Origin: Niastella sp966211305
Lineage (GTDB): Bacteria; Bacteroidota; Bacteroidia; Chitinophagales; Chitinophagaceae
Direction of reading: 5' to 3'
Assembly: GCA_966211305.1 (NCBI GenBank)
Contig: CBIHPC010000009.1
Coordinates: forward strand, 10,624-74,623
Length of the DNA stretch: 64,000 nucleotides
Shown here: positions 33,139 to 42,917 of the stretch, piece by piece
Numbering within the stretch: the stretch's first letter is position 1
How the letters are laid out: the number at the start of each line of letters is the position of its first letter
Program-made: the position numbers and the translations under genes
Notes under the pieces: model-generated
Told to the model about the DNA's origin: nothing
The model's input: only the letters and a program-made list of their open reading frames with translations
Database searches by the model: none

Positions 33139-34368
33139 ATGCCGTTGAAACGATTACTGGTTGTAATTTCAATTATCGCAGCGCCGGGGCTTAAAGCACA
33201 GCGCAACAGCGACGTGATCGATTACATTAATACCTATAAAGAAATTGCCATTCGCGAAATGCAGCGAAGTGGTATTCCCGCTTCTATCACCCTGGCTCAG
33301 GGTATACATGAAAGCATGGCCGGCAAAAGCGACCTGTGCTCAAGATCGAATAACCATTTTGGTATAAAATGCCGTGCCGAATGGAAGGGTGAGAAAGTAT
33401 ACCACGATGACGATGCCCGCGGAGAATGCTTCAGAAGTTATAAAAAAGCGGAGGAGTCCTATGTTGACCATTCCGATTTTCTGAAGAACGGAGCCCGCTA
33501 CGCCTTCCTGTTCAATTATGAACCCACCAATTACAGCCAGTGGGCATACGGGTTAAAAAAGGCCGGGTACGCCACCAATCCCAAATACCCGCAGATCCTC
33601 ATTAAATATATTGAAGATTACAACCTGCAACAGTATACGCTCATTGCCATGGGTAAATTATCCCCTGCCGATGAAGTACTCGCTGGTGGCGGCCGGCCCG
33701 TGAACATCAGCAACGGGGTAGCTATACAGGAAATAAAACTCCCTCCAACGGTAAAACCGGCGGTTGAATACCCGATGGGGCAGTTCCATATAAACCGTAC
33801 TAAAGTGATTTTCGTCAAGGCCGGCGCCTCCATGCTGGGCATTGCCAAACAATACGATATTTCCCTAAAACACCTGCTCGATTTTAACGAATTGACGCAG
33901 GATGATGAAGATGTGTTAACCCGTGATCAATTGATATTTCTTCAACGCAAACGAAAATCGGGTGAAAATGAGTTCCATGAAGTGAGCGTGGGCGAAACGC
34001 TGTACGATATAAGCCAGAGCGAAGGCATCCGCCTCGAAAGCCTGATCAATTACAATCATTTACATAATCAGGGCGAACCCGCCCCCGGCGAGAAATTGTA
34101 TTTGCAGGAAAAAGCGCCGTCCCGACCCCAATTGGCAAGGAATGTAGTTGTACCCGAAGCGCCGCTGCTGCCGGTTGCCCGTAGTGAGCAAATTACCGCC
34201 TCCAATACTTCGGCCGTGACCGCCAGCCTGCACATTGTACAGGAAAAAGAAACTTTGTATAGTATTGCGAAAAGATATAGTATTACAGTAGAACAACTCA
34301 AAGACTGGAATAAACTGACAGGTGATGGCCTGAGAACCGGACAGGAACTGGTTATATACAAAAACTGA
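33139..34368 (+). CDS. Secreted glucosaminidase (GH73) with three LysM domains
   Basis: 409 residues. Signal peptide to about residue 20 (VVISIIAAPGLKAQ), a GH73 N-acetylglucosaminidase domain (about 28-160; ITLAQGIHESMAGKSDL with the predicted catalytic Glu, NNHFGIKC, and the YATNPKYPQILIKYIEDYNL end) and three LysM modules in the C-terminal half, the clearest being HEVSVGETLYDISQSEGI and HIVQEKETLYSIAKRYSI. It cuts peptidoglycan glycan strands and stays bound to the wall through LysM; likely a role in cell separation. Sits between the O-methyltransferase gene and hpt with 6-bp and 3-bp gaps, so probably co-transcribed. Confidence 0.93.
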   Translation: MPLKRLLVVISIIAAPGLKAQRNSDVIDYINTYKEIAIREMQRSGIPASITLAQGIHESMAGKSDLCSRSNNHFGIKCRAEWKGEKVYHDDDARGECFRSYKKAEESYVDHSDFLKNGARYAFLFNYEPTNYSQWAYGLKKAGYATNPKYPQILIKYIEDYNLQQYTLIAMGKLSPADEVLAGGGRPVNISNGVAIQEIKLPPTVKPAVEYPMGQFHINRTKVIFVKAGASMLGIAKQYDISLKHLLDFNELTQDDEDVLTRDQLIFLQRKRKSGENEFHEVSVGETLYDISQSEGIRLESLINYNHLHNQGEPAPGEKLYLQEKAPSRPQLARNVVVPEAPLLPVARSEQITASNTSAVTASLHIVQEKETLYSIAKRYSITVEQLKDWNKLTGDGLRTGQELVIYKN

Positions 34369-34371
34369 CTT

Positions 34372-34908
34372 ATGGGTGAAATTCGCGTACACGACAAACA
34401 ATTTGAACCATACCTTAGTGCAGTATCGATTGCCGAACGGATCAAAGACATTGCCGGCAAACTGAATAAGGATTATGCCGGAAAGAAACCATTGTTCATC
34501 GCTATTTTGAATGGCTCATTTATGTTTGCGTCCGATCTGTTCAAGGAGCTTGCCATAGACGCAGAGATCTGTTTTATAAAGCTCGCTTCGTATAAAGGAA
34601 CAAAAAGTACCGGGCATGTAATTACGGCTATTGGTCTCGATATGGACCTTTTTGGCCGCGATGTGGTGATCGTAGAGGATATTGTAGACACCGGTAAAAC
34701 GCTCAGTGAATTTCTGCCACAGTTAAAACATCAGCAACCGGCCTCGTTGAAGATCGTAGCGCTGCTGCATAAACCCGAAGCAACGGTTTTCCCCATTGCC
34801 ATCGATTATCTTGGATTTTCCATTCCCAACAAGTTTGTTGTTGGGTACGGCCTCGATTATGATGGGTTAGGACGAAATATTCCGGAGATTTTTAAGTTGA
34901 TAGAATAA
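34372..34908 (+). CDS. hpt: Hypoxanthine phosphoribosyltransferase
   Basis: 178 residues. The PRPP-binding loop VVIVEDIVDTGKTLSEFLP, the preceding ELAIDAEICFIKLASYKGTK and the C-terminal VGYGLDYDGLGRNIPEIFKL are typical of hypoxanthine-guanine phosphoribosyltransferases. It salvages hypoxanthine (and often guanine) to IMP or GMP in the cytoplasm. Three bases separate it from the glucosaminidase gene. Its end runs into a GTTAAC-word repeat. Confidence 0.95.
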   Translation: MGEIRVHDKQFEPYLSAVSIAERIKDIAGKLNKDYAGKKPLFIAILNGSFMFASDLFKELAIDAEICFIKLASYKGTKSTGHVITAIGLDMDLFGRDVVIVEDIVDTGKTLSEFLPQLKHQQPASLKIVALLHKPEATVFPIAIDYLGFSIPNKFVVGYGLDYDGLGRNIPEIFKLIE

Positions 34909-34909
34909 T

Positions 34910-34968
34910 AGGTAACCAGTTAACGAGTTAACCAGTTAACTCGTCAACTTGTCAACGACATCAACATA
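34910..34968. repeat. 8-bp tandem GTTAACNN array
   Basis: GGTAACCA GTTAACGA GTTAACCA GTTAACTC GTCAACTT GTCAACGA: six consecutive 8-bp words immediately after hpt, running up to the start region of the next gene. The central GTTAAC words are palindromic, so the array also forms self-complementary arms. Confidence 0.92.
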
Positions 34969-34969
34969 T

Positions 34970-36727
34970 TTGAAGACTGCTGTCGCCATATTAACCTCAT
35001 TCCTGTTTGTAGTAGCTGGTCACGCGCAGTATTATTTGCGAGGTGAGATCAGGGACGAAAAAAACAACCTTCTGTCGAATGCGCGCATTGTGCTTCATTC
35101 AACAGGTTATGTATATTCTTCAGGCAGCAGCGGCTCATTTGGCATCATGACCACAAAGCAGATCGACTCCATAACCGTTTCGCTCGATGGCTACCAGCCC
35201 CTCTCTGTAAAACTCGAAACCGCCAGGTACCATTCTCTCGTATTAAAAACATTACTCACTTCGGCCAACCTGCAAAAGAACAGGCTGCTTTCCTTTACGC
35301 GTAATTTAAAACCGGGCGACCGGCGTAACTGGACGGTGGGCACCGAAACCTATAATTCATTACTGGAAAATGATTTTGTGCAGGCCGATAAATATCCCGA
35401 AACGGGGTTTGCAATCAATACCGATAAAGCTTCGTACAGTAATGTGCGCCGTTTTCTGAACATGAATACCACGGTGCCGCCCGATGCCGTGCGAACTGAG
35501 GAACTGTTGAATTATTTTAGTTTTAAATACCAGGCGCCGCCCGCCGATAGTGTGTTTGGCTTTCAATCTTTTGTTTCTGATTGTCCCTGGAACAAAACAA
35601 ACCAGCTGCTTGCGTTGCATGTTTCAGCACGAAAGCTCGATCCCGAGAAAATACCGCCCAGCAACCTGGTGTTCCTTGTAGATGTGTCGGGTTCAATGGA
35701 TATGCCCAACCGCCTGCCACTGCTGAAATCGGCTTTTACCTTACTGGTGAATAACCTGCGCGATAAGGATACCATTTCCATTGTTGTATACGGCAGTACC
35801 ATCGGTGTATGGCTGCAGCCTACGTCAGGGAAAGAAAAAGAAAAGATCCGCCAATCGATCGAGGAGATGTATCCCGGCGGGTCAACACCCGGCGAATCGG
35901 GCATTAGAACGGCATATAACCTTGCCCGCAGCCAGTTCATAAAAGGCGGAAATAACCGCGTTATCCTTGCTACCGATGGCGATTTCAATGTAGGGCAAAC
36001 CAGCGACGATGAACTCGAAAAACTGATCACCCAGCATCAGCAGTCGGGCATATATTTAACCTGTTTGGGTGTAGGCATGGGCAATTATAAAGATTCGAAA
36101 CTGGAGGTGCTGGCGAAAAAGGGGAATGGCAATTTTGCTTATCTCGATAATGAACGTGAAGCGGAGAAGGTGTTGGTGAAAGAACTGACCCAAACACTGT
36201 ACAGTGTAGCCGATAATGCATTTTTGAATATAGAGTTCAATGCCGGCCTGGTAAAGAATTACCGGTTGATCGGCTTCGATAACAAATGGAAGGCCCTCGT
36301 TGATTCGGTAAGTGAGCTCGATGGGGGAGAAGTAGGCTCGGGGCATTCGGTGATCGCCCTGTTTGAAATAGACCCGGTGTATGTTGATGAACGGGCTGCC
36401 GGCAATAAAGGCAACCTGGCAAACGTGAACATACGGTACAAACTGCCCAACGATACATTACAGCGTTATACCAATTATAAATGCCCGTATACCGTAACGC
36501 CGTTTACCTCATTACCGCCCACCTACCGGTTTGCTTCATCGGTAGCCATGTTTGCTGCATTGCTGAAGGAGTCGAAATATGCCCGCACATATGGCTGGGG
36601 CGAAGTGATAAAAATGGCCGAAGAATCGGCAGATACACAGGATGCCATTCAGCAGGAATTCATAACTATTGTTGAGAAGGCGAAGAAGGTGTATAGTAAG
36701 GTGAGGAAAAAGAGAAGAAAAGGTTGA
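34970..36727 (+). CDS. Secreted VWA-domain protein, YfbK-like (DUF3520)
   Basis: 585 residues with TTG chosen at 34970, giving MKTAVAILTSFLFVVAGHAQ as signal peptide; a TTG seven codons earlier is inside the repeat array. After the signal come a carboxypeptidase-regulatory-like beta-sandwich (about 22-100), the YfbK N-terminal domain (DKASYSNVRRFLNMNTTVPP), a VWA domain (about 235-410) with MIDAS motif VDVSGSMD, and a C-terminal DUF3520 region. VWA domains bind metal-dependent protein partners; YfbK-type proteins are exported and of unknown role. A basic tail (VRKKRRKG) ends the protein. Confidence 0.88.
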   Translation: MKTAVAILTSFLFVVAGHAQYYLRGEIRDEKNNLLSNARIVLHSTGYVYSSGSSGSFGIMTTKQIDSITVSLDGYQPLSVKLETARYHSLVLKTLLTSANLQKNRLLSFTRNLKPGDRRNWTVGTETYNSLLENDFVQADKYPETGFAINTDKASYSNVRRFLNMNTTVPPDAVRTEELLNYFSFKYQAPPADSVFGFQSFVSDCPWNKTNQLLALHVSARKLDPEKIPPSNLVFLVDVSGSMDMPNRLPLLKSAFTLLVNNLRDKDTISIVVYGSTIGVWLQPTSGKEKEKIRQSIEEMYPGGSTPGESGIRTAYNLARSQFIKGGNNRVILATDGDFNVGQTSDDELEKLITQHQQSGIYLTCLGVGMGNYKDSKLEVLAKKGNGNFAYLDNEREAEKVLVKELTQTLYSVADNAFLNIEFNAGLVKNYRLIGFDNKWKALVDSVSELDGGEVGSGHSVIALFEIDPVYVDERAAGNKGNLANVNIRYKLPNDTLQRYTNYKCPYTVTPFTSLPPTYRFASSVAMFAALLKESKYARTYGWGEVIKMAEESADTQDAIQQEFITIVEKAKKVYSKVRKKRRKG

Positions 36728-36761
36728 TCTCTTAACTGTAAGGATAGTGATAGTAAAGTGC

Positions 36762-36899
36762 AAATTAGCTAATGTGATAAGCTGATAATGTGATAATACT
36801 TTCTACGCATCCCCTTAATAAATTGCAGCACTCCGCTACTTAAAATTGAAGGCCGCGAACCTGCATTATCACATTATCGAATTATCCAATTATCACATT
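36762..36899. repeat. Inverted 8-bp-word element after dnaJ
   Basis: Left words AATTAGCTAATGTGATAAGC and TGATAATGTGATAATAC; right arm TTATCACA TTATCGAA TTATCCAA TTATCACA TTA whose last bases (36898-36900, TTA) are the reverse complement of the dnaJ stop codon. Core contains GAAGGCCGCGAACCTGC, shared in part with the elements at 26221, 29520 and 38069. Confidence 0.93.
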
Positions 36900-38055
36900 A
36901 AGAAAACATCTCTCTCACTTTATCGAAAAAGCTTTTATCCGATTTTTCCGGTTGCGGTTTGAAGTTAGCAGAGCCGTTCATTTTCTCCAACTGCGCTTTC
37001 TCTTCTGCAGAAAGGTTCTGAGGCGTCCATACATTCACATAGATCAGCTGATCGCCTTTTTCATATGAGTTCACACCGGGGAAGCCTTTGCCTTTCAGCC
37101 GGAAAATTTTTCCGCTTTGGGTACCGGCAGGAATTTTGATCTTGGCCCGGCCATCGATGGTAGGCACCTCCACCGATGTGCCGAAGCAGGCATCGGGGAA
37201 AGAGATATGCAGCTCGTATGCCACATTCAAACCATCACGATGTAATTCTTTATGTTGTTCTTCCTCAATTAAAACAATGAGGTCGCCGGGAGGGCCGCCG
37301 CGTTCACCGGCATTACCCCTGCCGCCAAGGCTTAGTTGCATGCCTTCCTGAACACCGGCCGGAATATCGAGCGTTACGGTTTCTTCACCATACATTCTGC
37401 CTTCGCCTTTACAGGTTCCGCATTTGGCGGTTATGGTAGTTCCTTCACCATTACAGCTGGGACAGGTAGTAACCGTTTGCATTTGACCCAGGAAGGTATT
37501 GGAAACACGGCGCACCTGTCCGCTGCCGCCGCAGGTTGTACATGTTTGAACGCTGCCTTTATCTTTTGCACCACTGCCCGAACAGGTGGTACAGGGCACA
37601 TGTTTTTTTACTTTAACCTGTTTGGTAACGCCTTTGGCTATTTCCTCATAGGTAAGTTTGATCTTTATTCTCAGGTTGCTGCCGCGAACGCCACGCATCC
37701 GCTGGCCGCCTCTTCTTCCGCCGCCGCCACCAAAAAAGCTTCCGAAAATATCATCACCGAAAATATCGCCGAACTGGCTGAAGATATCTTCCATGTTGCC
37801 ACTGCCGCTAAAACCACGACCATTGCCCTGCACACCGGCGTGTCCAAAACGATCGTACTGAGCCCGCTTGTCGGCATCGCTCAAAACTTCATAGGCTTCA
37901 GCTGCTTCCTTGAATTTTTCTTCGGCAGCTTTATCGCCAGGGTTACGGTCAGGGTGAAACTGCATTGCTACTTTACGGTAGGCCTTTTTGATCTCATCCT
38001 GCGATGCACCTTTTTGAATACCCAGTATTTCGTAATAATCTCTTTTAGTAGACAT
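36898..38055 (-). CDS. dnaJ: Chaperone protein DnaJ
   Basis: 385 residues. J domain (1-70) with HPDRNPGD, Gly/Phe-rich linker (about 75-125), zinc-finger domain with four CxxCxGxG motifs (CTTCSGSG, CTTCGGSG, CPSCNGEG, CGTCKGEG) and the two C-terminal substrate-binding domains. Delivers unfolded proteins to DnaK and stimulates its ATPase. Downstream of grpE in the same direction, but a repeat element of about 150 bp separates the two; dnaK is not in the window. Confidence 0.97.
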   Translation of the reverse strand: MSTKRDYYEILGIQKGASQDEIKKAYRKVAMQFHPDRNPGDKAAEEKFKEAAEAYEVLSDADKRAQYDRFGHAGVQGNGRGFSGSGNMEDIFSQFGDIFGDDIFGSFFGGGGGRRGGQRMRGVRGSNLRIKIKLTYEEIAKGVTKQVKVKKHVPCTTCSGSGAKDKGSVQTCTTCGGSGQVRRVSNTFLGQMQTVTTCPSCNGEGTTITAKCGTCKGEGRMYGEETVTLDIPAGVQEGMQLSLGGRGNAGERGGPPGDLIVLIEEEQHKELHRDGLNVAYELHISFPDACFGTSVEVPTIDGRAKIKIPAGTQSGKIFRLKGKGFPGVNSYEKGDQLIYVNVWTPQNLSAEEKAQLEKMNGSANFKPQPEKSDKSFFDKVREMFS

Positions 38056-38068
38056 ATATTAAAACAAG

Positions 38069-38219
38069 TGTGATAATTCGATAATTAGATAATGTGATAA
38101 TAGCACTGTGCTAATAGGCTTTTGTGAAACGGTTCAATAATGATCAGGCGCTTAAACATTTATAGTGAAGGCCGCGTAAAGGCATTATCGAATTATCACA
38201 TTAGCTAATTATCACATTA
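38069..38219. repeat. Inverted 8-bp-word element between grpE and dnaJ
   Basis: Left arm GTGATAATTCGATAATTAG then ATAATGTGATAATAGC; right arm CATTATCGAATTATCACATT then AGCTAATTATCACATTA, whose final TTA is the reverse complement of the grpE stop codon (38217-38219). Core GTGAAGGCCGCGTAAAGG matches the core of the 36762 element. It lies inside the grpE-dnaJ transcription unit. Confidence 0.92.
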
Positions 38220-38783
38220 TTTTCCTACTACCACTTTAGCGAATCGTATAATTTTATCGTTCATAAGATACCCTTTCTGCACTTCATCGATGACCTTGCC
38301 TTTCATTGCGTCGTCAGGGGCAGGAATTTCGGTGATCGCTTCGTGTTGATCGGGGTTGAAATCGGTACCTATGGTTTGCATGGGTCTTACGCCCTTGCTT
38401 TGCATGGTGTTTCTGAATTTATTGAACACCAGTTGAATGCCTTCTTTGAGCGGCGCATCTTCGCTGGACTGTAATTGTTTTTCAGCCCGGTCGCAGTCGT
38501 CCAGTACCTCCAGCAGCGAGGTGATCACCTCTTTACCGGCGGTTTGTATCATATCTATTCTTTCCTTCGCTGTACGCCTTCTGAAATTCTCAAATTCAGC
38601 TACCTGCCGCAGGTACTTGTCTTTCAGTTCCGCTACCTCAGCTTTCAGCTTTTCCACCTCATCTTCACTGGCAACCGGTTCGTTAAGGTGCGAAGTGCCA
38701 CTGATGCTTTCATCAGTGTTGATATCCATGTCTGCATTGGTACCGTTTTCACGGTTAACGGTGTTTTTATCTTTATCTGCCAT
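38217..38783 (-). CDS. grpE: Nucleotide exchange factor GrpE
   Basis: 188 residues: an acidic, poorly ordered N-terminus (to about 50), a long dimerising coiled coil (EDEVEKLKAEVAELKDKYLR) and the C-terminal beta-domain ending GYLMNDKIIRFAKVVVGK. It releases ADP from DnaK. Family motif FENFRRRTAKER is present. Its stop codon is built from the outer word of a repeat element. No CIRCE-type heat-shock operator was recognised upstream. Confidence 0.95.
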   Translation of the reverse strand: MADKDKNTVNRENGTNADMDINTDESISGTSHLNEPVASEDEVEKLKAEVAELKDKYLRQVAEFENFRRRTAKERIDMIQTAGKEVITSLLEVLDDCDRAEKQLQSSEDAPLKEGIQLVFNKFRNTMQSKGVRPMQTIGTDFNPDQHEAITEIPAPDDAMKGKVIDEVQKGYLMNDKIIRFAKVVVGK

Positions 38784-39653
38784 AACTAGTGCTTACGTGT
38801 TTTTCACTTTCTTAACTGCAAAATTGACGGTCAAAACCCTCCCCGGCTTTGAGTCGGGACGGTGTTTTTACGCCAAAAAGGGCGCTGCCCTTGCGGCGGC
38901 GCTAAATAATACCAATTTTCACTGGTAAAGCTATACTATTCAATTACTTTGCCAGTGCCACCGGAAAAGCCAAATTGTCTTATTTACAGCGATATATCGG
39001 CGAAAAAGACACCTTTTTTGCCAACCTGAAATAAGGGCAGAAGCGGTTTAACGGGCTGCAAAGATAAAAGTTTATGGCATAAGGGGGAAGAAGGCAAAAA
39101 GGCAAAAGGCATAAAGCAAAAGGCAGGTTAAGGCCAAATGGTGCAGGCTTCCGAACTGAAGGCTGCACCCCGGAACAGCCGAAGCTGCCCAGTTCCCTGC
39201 GGTGATGTTCCAATTCAAATAGTGAACTTCCGGCATGTTGCCATTGAAACGCCCAACTTTCCTGAGAACGCATCCAATGTGCCCGGGGCGATCACATAGA
39301 ATAAATCTCAAATCGTATATTTCAGAATAACCACGATTTTTCTATAGCTCAATACATCTTTAACCGATACTACCTGTTTTTTAACAGGTTGCAGCATTTG
39401 CAGCAGGCCGGTTCTCTAAAAAGGGAATTCGCCGGCCGTTTCATGTTATAAAAAAACATACTGGTATCCGTTACGTTATAAAAAATCTCCGATAGATTTA
39501 ATTTACAGCAGGTAAGATATATAATAAATAACAGGTCCTTCTTCGTTACTAACGGTATATCAAAAACGTGAATTTTTATTTCAGGGAACGGTAATTAATC
39601 GCTTAATTTAGTAACTGCGTTTTCACAACCAAACATTTTAAAAACAAACGATT
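38784..39653. other. 870-bp gap between grpE and the SusC-like gene
   Basis: Holds a minus-strand -7 motif TATCTTTG (reverse complement at 39059-39066) that could drive grpE with a long leader; GC-rich self-complementary DNA near 38840-38915; AAGGCAAAAAGGCAAAAGGC short-word repeats (39090-39125); and a perfect hairpin ACCTGTT-TTTT-AACAGGT (39372-39389). GTTATAAAAAA occurs twice, near 39444 and 39474, before the SusC-like gene. No gene could be supported on either strand. Confidence 0.5.
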
Positions 39654-42600
39654 ATGCCCTCAAAGCTAACTGTTAGGTTGTGGCTGGCCATTCTATTGCT
39701 ATTACCTGCCACAACGATTCTTGCTCAGCAAAAAACCATTTCCGGAAAAGTAACGGACAGTAACAATCAGCCCATCACCGGTGCTACTGTTTCTGTGAAA
39801 GGCTCAACCGTTGCCACGCAAACAAACGCGGAAGGTTCTTTTTCCATCATTGTTCCCGGTTCTTCGGCAGTGTTATTGTTTTCTTCCATTGGCTTCGAGC
39901 CAAGAGAGCTGCCCGTTGGAAACAATCTTACACTCACTGTTGCTTTAAAGACAACCACTTCCAATTTGAATGAAGTGGTAATTACCGGCTACACCGCTCA
40001 ACGGAAGAAAGACATTACCGGTTCTGTAGCGGTAGTTGAGGTAGACAACATGCGCCAGATCCCTACCGGTACGCCTGAAAAAGCGTTGCAGGGCCAGGCT
40101 GCCGGGGTAACCATCGTTACATCGGGTATGCCAGGCAGTAACAGCAACATCAGGGTACGTGGTATTACTTCAGTAGGCGCAACCGATCCGCTGGTGATCA
40201 TTGACGGTACACAGGGCAACATGCACGACCTGAACGTGAACGACATTGAATCAATTCAGGTTTTAAAAGATGCGGGCGCTGCCGCTATTTACGGAGTGCG
40301 CGGTTCTAACGGCGTAATTGTCGTAACCACCAGGCGTGGCCGTACCGGTAAAGTACGCATTAACTATGATGCTTACGTAGGCACCCAACGGCCATTGAAA
40401 AACGGGTTCAATATTGCCAATACCCAGGAAACGGCCAATGCCATTCAACAGGGGTACATCAACAGCGGTTTAACGCCCGGCCATAAACAACTGGGCACCG
40501 GCCAAACACCTGTAATTCCCGATTACATACGGCCAACAGCCGCCATGGAAGGTGATCCCAACACCGATCCCTCAACGTACAAGCTGTACGACAACCAGAT
40601 CACAAAAACCAACAAACAGGGTACCGACTGGTTTCATGAGATTTTTAAACCTGCGCCCATCACCAGCCATAACCTGGCGGTGTCATCGGGGTCCGACAGG
40701 TCAACCTTCTTTTTGTCGTTGAACTATTTCAATCAGCAGGGCACGTTGATTGAAACTTATTTAAAGCGATACTCAGCCAGGATCAACACTACATTCAATT
40801 TAGGTAATAAGGTTCGCGTTGGTGAGAACGCGTACATCTTTTACCGCCAAAACCCGGGGCTTACAAACGGTAACCAGAACGAAGGCAATCCCATTTCGCA
40901 TAGCTATCGCGAAAGCCCGTTGATCCCCGTATATGACATCATGGGCAATTTTGCCGGTACCGGCTCCCAGGGCCTGGGTAATGCGCAAAACCCTGTTGCC
41001 AACCTTAAGCGTACCGCAAATAATAAAGACAATACCTGGCAGGTACAGGGGAACGTATTTGCAGAAGCAGACGTGCTCAAACACTTTACTGCGCGCACCA
41101 GCTTCGGCGGCTTTTTCGATAACCACTACTGGAATGTATTTTCCTATACTTCTTACGAAAACGCCGAGAACAATAAAAATCCCAACAGCTTTACTGAGTT
41201 TACGATGTACAACAGTAGCTGGACCTGGACAAATACGTTGACCTATAACAATACCTGGGGCAACCATAATCTTAAAGTGCTGGCAGGTACCGAAGCCATT
41301 CAAAACTATCAGCGTGGTTTCTTTGGCCAACGTACCAACTACCCGGTCACCGATGCGGGTAACCTCACTGTAAATCCAAGTTTATGGACCCTGCTGTTCG
41401 GTCCGCCCCGCGGCCAGGTAACGGGTAACCTTAATATCAATAATGGAATTGCCATCGATGGCAATAACCCGCCCACACCGGTGCAAACCTCACTGTATTC
41501 GCAGTTTGGCCGCGTTGATTATAATTATGATGATAAATACCTGTTGAGCGGTACGTTGCGCCGCGATGGATCTTCGGTGTTTGACGAAAGTCAGCGCTGG
41601 GGTGTATTCCCGAGTGTGACCGCAGGCTGGCGCATCTCACGCGAAAGATTCTTCGGCACCATAGGCTGGCTGAATGAATTGAAATTACGCGGCGGTTGGG
41701 GTAAGCTGGGTTCAATCAGCAACATTAACCCAACGAATGCGTTCGACCTGTACAACCAGCTCGCGGCCAGTTCCTATTATGATATCAACGGCGCCAACAA
41801 CTCTTCGGTATTGGGTATTTTCGCCAGTCAGAACGGCAACAGGGCCACTACCTGGGAAGAAGATATCATCACCAATGTAGGCTTCGATGCGGTATTGTTC
41901 AACAATAAACTGAACTTCTCATTTGAATGGTATAAAAAAGCCATCAGCGGATTGTTGTTCCGTCCGCTCGCACCGGCTACAGGCGGAGGCGCTACCGCTG
42001 CATTTGTAAATGCGGGAAATATTCAGAATACCGGTGTTGATATTGCGGCTACTTATCACGGTAACATAGATGAGTTCAGGTTCGATGTTACGGGAACGTT
42101 CACTTCCTATAAGAACCAGGTGAAAAGCCTGCCCGATGGTATCAAATATTACGACCAGGTGAGCACCGGTTCTGACCGTATTGGCGCATTCAGCCGTTTA
42201 CAACCCGGTGAGGCCCTGGGTTCATTTTTTGGGTACAAGGTTGTGGGGCTGTTTCAAAGCGATGATGACGTAAGCAAATCGCCCACACAGGAAGCTGCGG
42301 CACCGGGCCGCCTGAAATTTCAGGATGCCAGCGGCGATGGCAGGATCGATGCTGATGACCGCGTGTTCTTCGGTAATCCCAATCCGAAATTCACAGCTGG
42401 TTTGAACATCGACGCTTCTTATAAAGGCTTTGATTTCTCCGCATTCTTTTATACATCTGTAGGGAACGATGCTATCAATTACGTTCGTTACTGGACCGAT
42501 TTTCCACAGGTATTTGACGGGGCAATAAGTAAAGACGCGGCTAATAACTCATGGACGCCAACAAGACTCAATGCCAAAGTGCCCCGCCTCGAACGCGGCG

Positions 42601-42899
42601 CCAACTTCAGCACCACTACCCAGTTCAGTTCGTATTTCCTCGAAGACGGTTCCTTCTTCCGTTGTAAATCGATGGTGTTAGGCTACAATATTCCAACCGG
42701 CCGCATCAAAAAAATAGGTATCGAACGGTTCAGGGTATATGTACAGGCAGCCAACCTGTTCACTATCACCAGATATACCGGTCTGGATCCGGAGTTAACG
42801 ACATCCAACCTGCGTGATAACACGAACTTCGGGATCGACTTCGGTAACTATCCTTCCAACCAGAAGAATTATAACATAGGTGTGAACGTATCTTTTTAA
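39654..42899 (+). CDS. SusC/RagA-family TonB-dependent outer-membrane transporter
   Basis: 1081 residues. Signal peptide (MPSKLTVRLWLAILLLLPAT to ILAQ), CarboxypepD-regulatory-like domain (KTISGKVTDSNNQPITGATV, about 27-110), TonB plug with QGQAAGVTI and IRVRGITSVGATDPLVIIDG, the SusC signature VLKDAGAAAIYGVRGSNGVI, and a 22-strand barrel ending YNIGVNVSF. Works with the SusD-like lipoprotein encoded 18 bp downstream to import an oligosaccharide or peptide through the outer membrane using TonB energy. No hydrolase or anti-sigma gene accompanies it, so the substrate cannot be inferred. Confidence 0.97.
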   Translation: MPSKLTVRLWLAILLLLPATTILAQQKTISGKVTDSNNQPITGATVSVKGSTVATQTNAEGSFSIIVPGSSAVLLFSSIGFEPRELPVGNNLTLTVALKTTTSNLNEVVITGYTAQRKKDITGSVAVVEVDNMRQIPTGTPEKALQGQAAGVTIVTSGMPGSNSNIRVRGITSVGATDPLVIIDGTQGNMHDLNVNDIESIQVLKDAGAAAIYGVRGSNGVIVVTTRRGRTGKVRINYDAYVGTQRPLKNGFNIANTQETANAIQQGYINSGLTPGHKQLGTGQTPVIPDYIRPTAAMEGDPNTDPSTYKLYDNQITKTNKQGTDWFHEIFKPAPITSHNLAVSSGSDRSTFFLSLNYFNQQGTLIETYLKRYSARINTTFNLGNKVRVGENAYIFYRQNPGLTNGNQNEGNPISHSYRESPLIPVYDIMGNFAGTGSQGLGNAQNPVANLKRTANNKDNTWQVQGNVFAEADVLKHFTARTSFGGFFDNHYWNVFSYTSYENAENNKNPNSFTEFTMYNSSWTWTNTLTYNNTWGNHNLKVLAGTEAIQNYQRGFFGQRTNYPVTDAGNLTVNPSLWTLLFGPPRGQVTGNLNINNGIAIDGNNPPTPVQTSLYSQFGRVDYNYDDKYLLSGTLRRDGSSVFDESQRWGVFPSVTAGWRISRERFFGTIGWLNELKLRGGWGKLGSISNINPTNAFDLYNQLAASSYYDINGANNSSVLGIFASQNGNRATTWEEDIITNVGFDAVLFNNKLNFSFEWYKKAISGLLFRPLAPATGGGATAAFVNAGNIQNTGVDIAATYHGNIDEFRFDVTGTFTSYKNQVKSLPDGIKYYDQVSTGSDRIGAFSRLQPGEALGSFFGYKVVGLFQSDDDVSKSPTQEAAAPGRLKFQDASGDGRIDADDRVFFGNPNPKFTAGLNIDASYKGFDFSAFFYTSVGNDAINYVRYWTDFPQVFDGAISKDAANNSWTPTRLNAKVPRLERGANFSTTTQFSSYFLEDGSFFRCKSMVLGYNIPTGRIKKIGIERFRVYVQAANLFTITRYTGLDPELTTSNLRDNTNFGIDFGNYPSNQKNYNIGVNVSF

Positions 42900-42917
42900 C
42901 ACTGAAATCAAAGCAAA

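Noticed and set aside
38980..39311. Minus-strand ORFs of 79-97 residues in the gap before the SusC-like gene
   Set aside because: They run through AAGGCAAAA short-word repeats, lack family similarity and overlap one another in different frames.
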